DNA from: CAYMWF01 sp964394085 [NCBI: uncultured Gemmatimonadota bacterium]
Lineage (GTDB): Bacteria; GCA-2686955; CAYMWF01
Reading direction: 5' to 3'
Assembly (NCBI GenBank): GCA_964394085.1
Contig: CAYMWF010000039.1
Location: forward strand, 3,046-49,886
DNA length: 46,841 nucleotides
Under the pieces are notes generated by a model. The model was not told the DNA's origin and ran no database searches. It was given only the letters and a program-made list of their open reading frames with translations. The translations under genes were made by a program, and so were the position numbers. Shown here one piece after another: positions 32,401 through 41,085 of this stretch; the first letter of the stretch is position 1; each line of letters begins with the position of its first letter.

Positions 32401-34455
32401 CTGACGGCCTTCGCGAGCGACGAACGGGGCCGCTGCGGGTCCGCCGTGGCCTCGGCAGCCGTGTTCCAGCCCTTCTTCGCCGACCTCGATCCGCCTCTTC
32501 TCCTTACCGCCGGTGATGAAGTAGCCCTGCCCGCCATGGTGTTCAACTACACCGAAGAGAAAATCAGAGTCGACCTCTCCCTTGAAGAGGCGAAATGGTT
32601 CGAATCGACCGATTCCAGGGAGTCGGTCTCCCTCGAAGCAGGCGAGGTGGGGGGCGCTTCATTCACTGTGAGATTCACTAAGCCCGGAACCCACCGTCTG
32701 AAACTCGAAGCCCGCGGCGCAGGGGTCGCCGACGCGGTCGAAAGGGAGGTAACGGTGGTGCCCGACGGCCGCAGGTTCGAGAACTCGGTCAGCGGCCAGG
32801 TGGAGGACGGCGGGGAGGCGAGACTCTTCATTCCGGCGGCAGCCCTTCCCGGCGGACGCGACATCATTGTGAAACTCTACCCGGGCATCCTCAGCCAGGT
32901 GGTGGAGGGGCTCGATTCGATACTCAGAATGCCCTTCGGATGTTTCGAGCAGACTTCATCCATAACCTACCCCAATGTCCTGGTTCTCGATTATTTCAGA
33001 AAAGCGGCGCTCCGCTGCCCTGAAACCGCCCTCAAGGCCGAAGAGTATATCAGCCTAGGGTATCAACGACTTCTGGCCTTCGAAGTGGACGGCGGCGGCT
33101 TCTCCTGGTTCGGCGACGCTCCGGCGAACGGCATCCTCACGGCGTGGGGGCTCATGGAGTTCGCCGACATGGAGAAAGTCCACCCGGTGGACGGCGCCGT
33201 GCTCGACAGGACGGCGTCCTGGCTCGTCTCCCGGCAGCGATCGGACGGGTCCTTCCCGCCGGACGAACACTACATCCACGCCGAGAGCTGGAAGAAACTC
33301 CAGGAGTCGGATCTCCTGGTGACGGCATACCATCTATGGGGGCTCGCAGCGGCCGGACGTGAAAAGGATGCCGCCTCAAATGCCCTCTCTTACCTTTCGA
33401 CCCGGGCCGGAAAGGCCGATCAGATCGATGTAATAGCGATCGTTCTGAATGCTCTCCTCACCGCGGATGCTCCACCCTCCGTTACGGCGCCGCTTCTTGA
33501 GAAACTCGCCGCCGCTGCAATAATCGATGGGGAAACGGCATTCTGGAGGGCCGAGACCGGCGGATTGACGCAATCGGGAGGAAGGAGCGCCGATATCGAG
33601 CTGACGGCCCTGGTCGCCATGGCGTTCATCGAAACGGGATACAGGCCCGATCTCTCATCCAAAGCGCTGAATTTCCTGGTTCGCGAAAAAGATCCGAACG
33701 GCACGTGGTACTCCACGCACGCAACGATCCTTTCCCTGAAGGCGCTTCTGAGCTCCCTCGGAGGGCGCGCCGAAAAAACCGATGTAACGGTCGAAGTATT
33801 CGTGAACGATCGACCGGCGGGCCGTGAAACGTTCACGGCGGAGAATTTCGACGTAATGCGGATTTTAAGGGTGTCGCTTCCTGAAACGCCCGGTATTAAG
33901 CCCACTCCAGCCTCGCGAAACCCCGGCACCGACCGCAGCGTAATCAAACCTCCTCCGGGATCCGCATACGATATCAGTTTCAAGGTGAGGGGCGATGGGG
34001 CTCCAGCCTTCCAGGCGGTAGCCCGGTTTTATGTTCCCTGGGAAGAGCCTGTTCCGGGAAGATTGGAACCGCTGGCTGTCTCCGTGGAATACGATCGGGT
34101 TCACATCCAGGAGGATGATCAGGTCGATGTGGCGGTCCGGGTTGAAAACCGGACGGGCCGGGAGCTCAAGATGGTCGTGGTGGATATCGGTTTCCCTCCC
34201 GGTTTCGATCCCGTGCCCGGCAGCCTGGAGAACCTTGTCGAGACAGAGGCGATTGACAAGTTCGAAAGAACCACCCGAGGTGCGATTATTTACTTCGATA
34301 CGCTTCAGGCCGCGGGTGAGGGCCGGACATTCGACTTTTCCCTCGTCGCGCGGTACCCGTTGAGGGCGAAGACCGGAGCGGCACGGGCATGGGCGTACTA
34401 TGATCCGGACTCGAGGGGAGTGGCCGTCCCCCGGATAATCCAGGTTACGGAATAG
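29443..34455 (+). CDS. Alpha-2-macroglobulin family protein with thioester motif
   Basis: ATG 29443 lies behind GGGGAG inside the hflX end. The 1670-residue protein starts with a basic stretch and a hydrophobic signal segment (about 38-55). MG-type beta domains follow (including TTDKPLYQPGQAIRFRALALS). The thioester domain carries PFGCFEQTSS, with Cys1167 and Gln1170 able to form the internal thioester used to trap attacking proteases, and alpha-helical toroid repeats (WLVSRQRSDGSFPPDEHY). A C-terminal receptor-binding-like beta domain ends the protein. A bait-type insert about residues 750-960 contains Ala/Glu-rich helices and a segment resembling type II pseudopilin C-termini (DPWDRR, then SAGPDGVFDSNDDI, 880-893). 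There is no lipobox. Usually such proteins sit beside a PBP1C gene; here the neighbours are hflX and a phosphoesterase. Likely periplasmic protease defence. Confidence 0.9.
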   Translation: MKNRKKQQIPTSLPPSAVSKRSFPPRRERCRIRAAGRLFLASLFGSLLILAPREVVPGAAGSQTVFDLERLEARRDGRELMLRIPTSGLFAAGTSVKFDLRIVSPDGTLLGRRSGKWTSRSAGSIFKTRISISGGSRELAFGRLFYRFDIEGSAFSGVADLSSVIPALDCKLFCQDQLAAGTGAALRVILTDEKNLPVEKGEFTVALFQGKKLAASLTGITGQGGTAETVLAVPPDIRGECRLRVDAAAGGLTASLETRVTIIEKLRILVTTDKPLYQPGQAIRFRALALSSLDRNPASGAVHEWLIEDPRGNKVFRKTIQADRFGVSSADFLLAGEALTGRYTIECGIGGESGTRTVTVERYKLPRFSVETVTDGEVFLPGGKLEGVVTSRYFFGKPVDGGRVSITVETFEAGRVEVASAAGVLDGSGQYSFSLQLPDYFAGIPLEQGRAILHIKTEVRDGSGHLEFSTVQKTVASEPVLLAVVPEGGTLVGGLPNRIFVLALNPDGTPISGADLKLRVAGGARVEAVTGVSGVASFYAGIPEGGGAVDFDIQVEAPGDVRVRRRIVLEAEKAMEAVIVKTDACLVTAGETLEITALGVPDGRTVYFDGVAAGQTVWTGSAMVKGGEAALSMNLPSDISGTLVVHGYIVSSGSNLVRGRALVCVLPAEELQISLDAGDDGPFAPGSDGIVKVDVTDPEGNGVEASAVVAVVDEAVFARKEMYPGFERLFFLLEREVLEPRYEIHGASMDKILLPAAVKDPAREKAAEETAAVVAAAASADVYYGVARSTLEEERVWAEQIYRDTVRGLAEEIYPGLARLLSDKKRDLPGKGGDLVPVLIEHYISDTSVFLDPWDRRVRVLSIRGSVSPYRYPGGFILVSAGPDGVFDSNDDIVVNFEEVIRAKMGVRGLDANVMFMAQAELPAMADGMLEKKSVERSGGGAGGAEPPRVRAYFPETLLFAPVVATDVGGSASIPLKWADSITSWRLTAFASDERGRCGSAVASAAVFQPFFADLDPPLLLTAGDEVALPAMVFNYTEEKIRVDLSLEEAKWFESTDSRESVSLEAGEVGGASFTVRFTKPGTHRLKLEARGAGVADAVEREVTVVPDGRRFENSVSGQVEDGGEARLFIPAAALPGGRDIIVKLYPGILSQVVEGLDSILRMPFGCFEQTSSITYPNVLVLDYFRKAALRCPETALKAEEYISLGYQRLLAFEVDGGGFSWFGDAPANGILTAWGLMEFADMEKVHPVDGAVLDRTASWLVSRQRSDGSFPPDEHYIHAESWKKLQESDLLVTAYHLWGLAAAGREKDAASNALSYLSTRAGKADQIDVIAIVLNALLTADAPPSVTAPLLEKLAAAAIIDGETAFWRAETGGLTQSGGRSADIELTALVAMAFIETGYRPDLSSKALNFLVREKDPNGTWYSTHATILSLKALLSSLGGRAEKTDVTVEVFVNDRPAGRETFTAENFDVMRILRVSLPETPGIKPTPASRNPGTDRSVIKPPPGSAYDISFKVRGDGAPAFQAVARFYVPWEEPVPGRLEPLAVSVEYDRVHIQEDDQVDVAVRVENRTGRELKMVVVDIGFPPGFDPVPGSLENLVETEAIDKFERTTRGAIIYFDTLQAAGEGRTFDFSLVARYPLRAKTGAARAWAYYDPDSRGVAVPRIIQVTE

Positions 34456-34587
34456 TTTCTTTCCGCGGTATACCGGAGAGATAATTATTTCCATTTCGAC
34501 TTTTGAATTAAAAAATTATATTCTGGATTTGAAGGTCCGGGCTTGCCGGACTTTCTGCGGTTGACCTTGAAGAAAGAGAGTTTTCGA

Positions 34588-36435
34588 ATGTCTTTACGTC
34601 TTGTTTTTGTAGCGTTCCTTGCCTGTTCGATATTGATTTCACCTGTCGTCCTGGAAGCGGAATCCGGGCCGGTCTACAAGATGCCGCCCGAACTCGGGAA
34701 AAGCGAACGTTTCGTTTTCGCCGTTATCGGCGACTCCAGGGATTCGGTTCCCATCGATATGCCGGAAGTATTCCGGGAAATTATCGCCGAATTGAATATC
34801 CTGGCCCCGGAGTTCGTATTCGACGTGGGCGATCTCATCATGGGATATACAGAGGACGAGGATTTGATCAGGGAAGAATGGCGGGTTTTTCTCGAGACGG
34901 TCGCCGCATTCGAAATGCCGTTTGTCCCGGTAGTCGGAAACCACGATGTATGGGATGAAATGTCGGAAAAGATCTACAGGGAGCTCGTCTGCGACGATTT
35001 GTATTTCGCCTTCCGGCACAAGGGGGCAAGGTTTATCGTTCTTGACAGCGATAAGGCCGGAGAGGCCGGAAAGATAGGGGAAACCCAGCTGGCCTGGCTG
35101 CGCAATGAGCTGGAATCGAACGCGGAAGAAGCGAACCACACATTCATCTTCATGCATAAGCCGCTCTGGGGATACAATCCGAAGTATACGAACTGGCACA
35201 GAGATGTGCATCCGCTGCTCGTCGAGCACGGCGTTTCCCACGTCTTCTGCGGACACTGGCACTGCTACAACTACAAGAGCGTCGACGGCGTCAATTACAT
35301 TGTGACGGGCGGGGGAGGAGCTGAACTGGACGGCGACAGAGAACATGGCGGCGGCTTCCACCATTATCTGCTGGTCACCGTTGGAGAGGAGGAAGTATCG
35401 TGGGCGGTCCAGGAGCCGGGCGGTGTTTTACCATTCGATAGTATTTTGTATGACATTTCCACGCGTTTCTACAGGCTGGGTCGGGGAGTCCATGGCTTCC
35501 CTTTTATAGAGTTTCCGCTGTCGAAACGAATGAAAGCTAGTCTGCCCGTATATAATCCTTTCAAAGACAGCCTGAGCCTTTCCGTAACCGTGCAGCAAAA
35601 ACCGGAAGAGCAGACGGGCGATGTGTGGTCGGTATCCGTTACACCGGGCTCGTTCGAGCTCGTTCCCGAGGCGAGGGGCGAAGTTGAGATCGATATCGTA
35701 TACAAGGGTAAAAAGAAGGGTGAACCGACAGTGCGCCCCCCGGCCCTCACGCTGGTGCACGATTTCAGCTCTCTTGACCGGACGGTTACCATAGAACGCG
35801 ACCTGATCGTGACGCAGGTTCTGCCTCTGAAAAAGGTAAAGAAAATACCGGAGATCGACGGCGATCTCTCTGAGTGGCGAAAGGCGCCCGCAACAATGAG
35901 GTTCGACGGGAGCCGGGTGGCTTCGGGAGGTGAGGGATCAGCCGAATCCCGGGCCGCGGATGTAAAGCTCGGATGGGCTGAAACCGGTCTCTATCTTGCA
36001 GCGACCATCGAGGATGATATCCATGAGCCGGGCACCCGCAGCCTAAATAGGGATGTCCTGACGTTATACCTCTCCCTCGGAGCCGATCCGAGGATACCCG
36101 GCGAAGATAAGGAAATCTTTATCGGATGGCGTTTTCTCGAGACGGACGAGGGCAGCGAATCGATACCTGTTCCCTGGCTGGAGGACAATATGAAAAATGC
36201 CGGGGATGTGCGCTGCGCCGTAATCCATGAAGACGGTCTCACCCGATACGAGGCTGAAATTCCCGTTTCTACGCTCATGCTCGAGGAGGATAAGCTGAGT
36301 AAAGGATTCACCTGTTTCGGGGATGTCCAGATAGTCGACATGGACGGTGAAAATGAACCTGTGATCTCGGCCTGGACAGAGGCTCTAACCACCAAGGGTA
36401 ATACCGCTTATTTCGTTAAGTTGAAAATGGAGTAG
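34588..36435 (+). CDS. Secreted calcineurin-like metallophosphoesterase with C-terminal CBM9-like domain
   Basis: I start at ATG 34588, which gives a normal Sec signal peptide (about 1-25); an upstream in-frame start at 34543 would bury it. The metallophosphoesterase motifs are GDSRD (Asp49, with Arg replacing the usual His), GDLIMG (Asp82), GNHDVW (117-122), a MHKPLWG His and GHWH. An Ig-like region follows (about 310-410). A CBM9/DOMON-like domain closes the protein (EIDGDLSEWRKAP through the end). The protein is periplasmic or secreted and acts on a phosphoester of unknown type. The 132-base gap upstream contains a TATATT (34517-34522) that may be a -10 box without a convincing -35. Confidence 0.85.
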   Translation: MSLRLVFVAFLACSILISPVVLEAESGPVYKMPPELGKSERFVFAVIGDSRDSVPIDMPEVFREIIAELNILAPEFVFDVGDLIMGYTEDEDLIREEWRVFLETVAAFEMPFVPVVGNHDVWDEMSEKIYRELVCDDLYFAFRHKGARFIVLDSDKAGEAGKIGETQLAWLRNELESNAEEANHTFIFMHKPLWGYNPKYTNWHRDVHPLLVEHGVSHVFCGHWHCYNYKSVDGVNYIVTGGGGAELDGDREHGGGFHHYLLVTVGEEEVSWAVQEPGGVLPFDSILYDISTRFYRLGRGVHGFPFIEFPLSKRMKASLPVYNPFKDSLSLSVTVQQKPEEQTGDVWSVSVTPGSFELVPEARGEVEIDIVYKGKKKGEPTVRPPALTLVHDFSSLDRTVTIERDLIVTQVLPLKKVKKIPEIDGDLSEWRKAPATMRFDGSRVASGGEGSAESRAADVKLGWAETGLYLAATIEDDIHEPGTRSLNRDVLTLYLSLGADPRIPGEDKEIFIGWRFLETDEGSESIPVPWLEDNMKNAGDVRCAVIHEDGLTRYEAEIPVSTLMLEEDKLSKGFTCFGDVQIVDMDGENEPVISAWTEALTTKGNTAYFVKLKME

Positions 36436-36453
36436 CCGGATCGAACCCGATGA

Positions 36454-37599
36454 TCAGGCGAAGCTCTCGAGGACTTCCAGAAGGCGGGCCATCTCGCTCG
36501 GTGAATTATAGAAGTGGGGCGAGACCCGGATGGCGGACTCTCTCAGCGACGTTACGATTCGGGCCGACAACAACCTGTCGTGCAGGGCGCCGGGTCCGCT
36601 GCATGTGAAGCTGACGATGCCGGAGCTGTTTTTCCCCGGAAAGTCGGAGAGCAGCCGGTACTTTCCGGCTCCCCGATCCGCCAGGTAGTCGGTAAGTATC
36701 GAAACCAGCATCCTGATCCGCTGTTCGATCTCCATGGCTCCGTGCCTGTTCAGCTCGGCGAGCATCCTCGCGAAGGCCGCCACCAGCTGGAACGGATAGC
36801 TCCCGGTCTCGAAAACCCTCGTTTCGGCGGCAGGGCGGTACGGAAGCCCGATGAGCGATTCGAAGGTTTCCGGCACCTCCATCGACAGCCAGCCCAGCCA
36901 CGGCGGGTCGATTAATTCCGAGGCCCGCTCCGAGATATAAAGGATACCCGTTCCCTGGGGTGACAGGAGCCATTTATGGCCTGCGGCGGCGAAAACATCT
37001 AAACCGGCGGTTTCGACATCAATTGAAAGAGCGCCCAGCCCCTGGATACCGTCGACCACGAAAAGGGCATCGTTTTCCCGGCAGGCTTCCACTATCGGTT
37101 GAGTGTCGATTCTATAACCGTTGAAGAACTGGACCCAGCTGGCCGCCACCACCCGTGTAGCCGGAGTCACCGCCTCCGCAAGGGTTTCAGCAGATAAAAA
37201 ATCCTTGTCCGTCCGAACCTCCCTGAGCCTGATACCACGCCGTTTCGACAGGTGACGGACCACCGCCGGAATGGCAGGAAACTCGAGGGCCGGATAAATC
37301 AGCTCGTCGCCGGATCGCCAGTCGAGTCCGTGCAGCGCGGCGTTCAATCCATAGGATGTATTCGGCATGAAAGCAAGACGATCGGGCGATGTTCCGAGGA
37401 GGCGGGCCGCTTCTTCCCTCACCGCGGCGAGAACGGCAAATCCCATTTCCTCTGAAAGATTGGAAAGGTCGTAAAGCCAGGATTCGTATTCTTCCATGGC
37501 CCGGGCGCTGATCCCGGTTAGCGGCGATCGTGAGGCATGGTTCAGCCAGGCGCACGATTCCGTCACCGGATAGTTCCGTTTCAATGTTGTTTTATCCAG
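36454..37599 (-). CDS. PLP-dependent class V aminotransferase/cysteine-desulfurase-like protein
   Basis: Fold-type I enzyme close to the isopenicillin-N-epimerase/CsdA group. It has WLNHASRSP near the N-terminus, PNTSYGLNAAL (cofactor phosphate loop), FVVDGIQGLGAL (Asp pairing the pyridine nitrogen; about residue 178 from the TTG start) and AGHKWLLSPQGTG (Schiff-base Lys, 204 on the same numbering). The RVSPHFYNSPSEM ending is typical. No catalytic desulfurase Cys is obvious. Start: a TTG at 37584 has no Shine-Dalgarno sequence, while a near-perfect GGAGGTGAT sits 6 bases before an in-frame CTG at 37599, which I prefer (381 residues). It converges on the metallophosphoesterase gene with an 18-base gap. 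Substrate unknown. Confidence 0.85.
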   Translation of the reverse strand: MDKTTLKRNYPVTESCAWLNHASRSPLTGISARAMEEYESWLYDLSNLSEEMGFAVLAAVREEAARLLGTSPDRLAFMPNTSYGLNAALHGLDWRSGDELIYPALEFPAIPAVVRHLSKRRGIRLREVRTDKDFLSAETLAEAVTPATRVVAASWVQFFNGYRIDTQPIVEACRENDALFVVDGIQGLGALSIDVETAGLDVFAAAGHKWLLSPQGTGILYISERASELIDPPWLGWLSMEVPETFESLIGLPYRPAAETRVFETGSYPFQLVAAFARMLAELNRHGAMEIEQRIRMLVSILTDYLADRGAGKYRLLSDFPGKNSSGIVSFTCSGPGALHDRLLSARIVTSLRESAIRVSPHFYNSPSEMARLLEVLESFA

Positions 37600-37788
37600 G
37601 ATGATATCACCTCCGCGGTTCGGCTGGTCGAAAAGTTGAAAGAATTTGTCAGGCGGTCGTTCCGTGGGTGGTTTTATAGTCCCCAGGCTGGTTTTCTCGA
37701 CGGTTTCGGGTGCTCCGGCGGGAACGGTTCTCCAGGCCGGCAGGGCGATCCCTGAGGATAAGGGGTACCCCCGGCGGTACTGGAATTA

Positions 37789-40296
37789 TCATTCACTCAC
37801 GGAAAGATATCGGTCGATCTCAGTGACTTCTATCGTCCGGACGGTGCCGGAGGGGAACCTGATGTCCAGCGTGAAAGGCCCGGTCCTGTCTCCCAGCCCG
37901 AAGTGCGCGACCAGGGAGTGCTGGTTGGTGGTTCCCTTGCCGCCCTCCAGCTCGCGGATCATGGTCGAGCTGCCGTCGCACAGGGAGAGCCGCGCCCCTA
38001 TGGCGTCGGAGTGGCCCGAGACCGCCGAGAGTTCGACAGCCAGCCAGTGTCCTTTACGCCTCGTGTCGTTCCGGAACAGCTGCAGGTCACCACCTGCAGC
38101 CAGGATGTCCAGGTCGCCATCCCTGTCGAAGTCCGCGAAGGCGCATCCCCAGCCGTTGAAGTGCCTTACACCCGCCAGGAACGTGCTTTCCCTGAAGGTG
38201 CCGTCTCCGTTCTGCATGTACAGAAAAGAACGCCGCCCTTCATACACGTCGTTCAGGTAGAGATCCAGGAGGCCGTCGTTGTCGAAATCTCCCCAGCCGG
38301 GTTCCGAGTGAGTTTCTTCGAAACGGATTCCGGCTTCAGCCCGGTGGTCTGAGAAGACCCACCCGGGAGGGCCCGAATTCTTGTAAAGCCTGGTTTTGTT
38401 CGAAAAGTCGATATACCGGGGATGGGCAAGGTTGGCGGTGACGAGATCGAGATCTCCGTCGTTATCGTAGTCGCCCCATTCCGATCCGATGGTGTGGCCC
38501 CACCATCCGTCGGTTTCCGTTCCGGCCGTCCCGGATGTTCCCGCGCGGTTTTCGAAAAAACCGCTGCCGTCGTTCACCCAGAGGAAATTATCCTGGAGCC
38601 GGTAGTTCGATACGAAAATATCCAGATCGCCGTCATTGTCATAGTCGCCCATGTTGACTCCGCGACCGGCACGGGGCTCGCTGTCGGCGGGTACCAGCCC
38701 GGATGCTTCCGTGGCTTCGCGGAACTCCCCGCCGGGTTCGCCCAGGAAGAACTGGTCCGTCTCCGGCAGGCTCCGGGTTTTCGTCCAGATCTCGTAATTG
38801 GCCAGGTAGAGATCGAGGTATCCGTCGCCGTTCACATCACCGAGTCCCATTCCTTCCGTTTTGACTCCATTGTCGACCAGGGCGTCGTCAGATATAACAG
38901 GGGTGAAAATCCCATCATTGTTCAGCCAGCAGGATTCGGGGTCCATCGTGACGAGATCCAAGTCGCCGTCCACATCCAGATCACCCCACAGGCCGCCCGA
39001 TCCGCGGCATTCCTCGAGACCGGCCTTCCCGGTCACATCGCTGAAGCTTTCTCCCTGTTCGTTCCAGAACAGCCGGCATCCGTCCAGGAGCAGATCCTGG
39101 TATCCGTCGCCGTCGAAATCGCCCCAGGCCACCCTCCGTCCGCCAACTCCGCCCAATCCGTATGCCTCTGTAATGTCGGTGAAGGTCACGTCGCGGTAGT
39201 TCGCGCGCATCCGGGTGTAACGCAGCACTTCAGAATCAGGCGTTCCGGTCAGCCCGGCTGCGACCCTGAGGAGCGAATCCGCCTTCGGACAGTAACGGTT
39301 TCTCGAGTCGCCCGCCGCGAGCGCTTTCACGCACCAGTCGATAGCGCCGTCTTCATCGCCGGCAGCGATCCTGCACCGGGCCAGCAGTAGGAAAATACTA
39401 GCCGGAGTCTTCTCGTCGTCCACCCCCAGTTTCAGCGATCCGAGGGTCTGCAGAAGAATCTTGGTTGCATCGAGGTGGTTCCCGGTGGCGAGCAGGGCGC
39501 GGGCCCGAACCGCGGCTACATTCATCGGCGCGGCGCGCTCTTCGAGACCCCACTCCACCGGGGGATGAAACGCCGGAGGTCTTACGGTTTTCACGAGCTC
39601 CGATGCCCGTTCCGCCTGGTGAAGGGCGCGGACCGGGTCTTTTTGTTGTTCGAGGAGGTAAAAAGCGCTGACGGAATAAGGAAGATAGTCGTCAGGAGTT
39701 TCGTTCCGCCAGTTCTCGAGGGTTGTTTCGAGGCGTTCGAGCTCGCCGAGTTCGGACAGGCTGTGCGTGTAGAATCGATACATCGTTCGCCGCCAGGAGG
39801 TCAGACGGTATTTTTCAAGGAGCCCGGACAGTATCTCGACCTTCAGGGTGTCGTTTCTCCATACCGGGTATATCCGCTCATAGAATTCACCCGCCGCCAG
39901 CCCGTAGACCTCTTCACTCTCCGGGTATCCGTCGAGCAGCTGTTTTTCGAGACCTGCGGCTCTGATGCTGTCCGATCCTGAGCCGGAGAGACGATATCCC
40001 TGCAGGGCGGCATAAAGAGCCGGCGCACTGCCGGAGCCCTTTACGGCGAATTCTTCCGCTTCCCGGCGTATCCTCCTCCTGGCACTCTCCAGGGCTGTTG
40101 AATCATTTCCGGCCTCTTCGAGAAGGGTTACCCATAACGCTGCAGCCTCTTCAGACTCGGTCCCGGAAGATTCCACTTTCACCCCCGGTGCGGAAACGCC
40201 GCTGACGCCCGGCGGTTTTACCGCGCATCCCGCGAGAAGAAACGAAACAGCCAGGACGACGGCCATAAACGATACAATCTTTTCAGTCCGGCGCAT
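37789..40296 (-). CDS. TPR and FG-GAP/VCBS-repeat lipoprotein with ASPIC/UnbV C-terminus
   Basis: Starts at ATG 40296 with a signal peptide and lipobox LLAGC (Cys24), so it is lipidated and probably outer-membrane or surface exposed. Residues about 50-380 form tetratricopeptide-like helices. From about 400 a beta-propeller of FG-GAP/VCBS repeats follows, each with a calcium-type D-x-D-x-D-G loop (DFDGDGYQDLLL, DLDVDGDLDLV, DVNGDGYLDLYL, DYDNDGDLDIF, DYDNDGDLDLV, DFDNDGLLDLYL, DFDRDGDLDIL). The end (HWLAVELSAVSGHSDAIGARL through HFGLGD, then IRFPSGTVRTIEV) is the ASPIC/UnbV domain. Such proteins are abundant in Planctomycetes, Acidobacteria and FCB lineages and probably bind surfaces or proteins; no catalytic role is evident. 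Confidence 0.9.
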   Translation of the reverse strand: MRRTEKIVSFMAVVLAVSFLLAGCAVKPPGVSGVSAPGVKVESSGTESEEAAALWVTLLEEAGNDSTALESARRRIRREAEEFAVKGSGSAPALYAALQGYRLSGSGSDSIRAAGLEKQLLDGYPESEEVYGLAAGEFYERIYPVWRNDTLKVEILSGLLEKYRLTSWRRTMYRFYTHSLSELGELERLETTLENWRNETPDDYLPYSVSAFYLLEQQKDPVRALHQAERASELVKTVRPPAFHPPVEWGLEERAAPMNVAAVRARALLATGNHLDATKILLQTLGSLKLGVDDEKTPASIFLLLARCRIAAGDEDGAIDWCVKALAAGDSRNRYCPKADSLLRVAAGLTGTPDSEVLRYTRMRANYRDVTFTDITEAYGLGGVGGRRVAWGDFDGDGYQDLLLDGCRLFWNEQGESFSDVTGKAGLEECRGSGGLWGDLDVDGDLDLVTMDPESCWLNNDGIFTPVISDDALVDNGVKTEGMGLGDVNGDGYLDLYLANYEIWTKTRSLPETDQFFLGEPGGEFREATEASGLVPADSEPRAGRGVNMGDYDNDGDLDIFVSNYRLQDNFLWVNDGSGFFENRAGTSGTAGTETDGWWGHTIGSEWGDYDNDGDLDLVTANLAHPRYIDFSNKTRLYKNSGPPGWVFSDHRAEAGIRFEETHSEPGWGDFDNDGLLDLYLNDVYEGRRSFLYMQNGDGTFRESTFLAGVRHFNGWGCAFADFDRDGDLDILAAGGDLQLFRNDTRRKGHWLAVELSAVSGHSDAIGARLSLCDGSSTMIRELEGGKGTTNQHSLVAHFGLGDRTGPFTLDIRFPSGTVRTIEVTEIDRYLSVSE

Positions 40297-40408
40297 GAAA
40301 TTCTCCCCTTTCCGGGGTTCCTCCCCGGGTTTTCCCGATAATCCCCGTTCGACCCGCTCGACGCAAGCAGATTCCGGTTCAGTCTTTTTGCGCTATGGCG
40401 TCAAAGGG

Positions 40409-40414
40409 TATAAT
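40409..40414 (+). promoter_or_regulatory. Possible -10 box for the YkgJ-like gene
   Basis: A perfect TATAAT at 40409-40414 lies in the spacer between two divergent genes. The nearest -35 candidate, TTGCGC, gives a short 15-base spacer. If used, the leader to the TTG at 40584 would be about 165 bases. Support is limited to the -10 hexamer. Confidence 0.35.
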
Positions 40415-40583
40415 CAGGTTGCCGTCACAGCCGGTTCGCGTTAAAACTGGGTTCAGCACCTCGGTGTCTAACTGTGCTAATCTGTTTCATGACCGTCCGG
40501 AGCGAAGAGGTGGTATTCAACCGTGGTTTTTATCCGAACGGAGTTGCCGTCTCCGCCGGTGCGGTCGTCGCGGGAGAAATTTA

Positions 40584-41015
40584 TTGAAGGAGTTTTTCGA
40601 GGAGGGATTCCGGTTCGACAGGACCAGGTGCCTGTCGTGCGGGGGTGCATGCTGTAAAGGGAAAAATGGGCACGTAATAATTGGAGACAGCGAGGCCTGG
40701 GTGCTGTCCGACTTTCTGGATTTCGGGAAAGATGAGTTCCTGCAGCGTTACACCACTGAAGTCGAAGGGATTACGGTTCTCGCCGACGGCAGTAACGATT
40801 GCTGCGTCTTTCTGGAACCGGACGGGAAATGCACAGTCTATCCCGCCCGTCCCCTGCAGTGCAGAACCTATCCATTCTGGCCCGCCAACTTCAGATCTCC
40901 CGAGGTCTGGAACAGAACGACTGCCAACTGCCCCGCCATCGGGCGGGGCGAAAAATATGTGTTGCGTGAGATACTCGCCCTTGTATGGCTCCATGCGTCC
41001 CGTTACGGACTTTGA
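40584..41015 (+). CDS. YkgJ-family cysteine-cluster protein
   Basis: TTG 40584 after GGGAG gives 143 residues, the usual size; reading further upstream to 40395 looks non-coding. The cysteine pattern C16-x2-C19-x3-C23-C24, followed by CCVFLEPDGKCTVYPARPLQCRTYPFWP and a last Cys in TANCPAIG, defines the CxxCxxCC/YkgJ (formerly UPF0153) family, thought to bind zinc or an Fe-S cluster. Biochemical role is not established. It stands alone between two minus-strand genes. Confidence 0.85.
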   Translation: MKEFFEEGFRFDRTRCLSCGGACCKGKNGHVIIGDSEAWVLSDFLDFGKDEFLQRYTTEVEGITVLADGSNDCCVFLEPDGKCTVYPARPLQCRTYPFWPANFRSPEVWNRTTANCPAIGRGEKYVLREILALVWLHASRYGL

Positions 41016-41085
41016 AAATGATTATTGCTGATCCGGGCCTGCTCCGGCGGTGCAGATATTCTGTTTTCGCGAGAACCCCGGGGAA

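Noticed and set aside
38100-39130. Apparent internal DNA repeats
   Set aside because: These are the codons of FG-GAP/VCBS D-x-D-x-D-G loops inside the lipoprotein gene, so they are explained by protein repeats.
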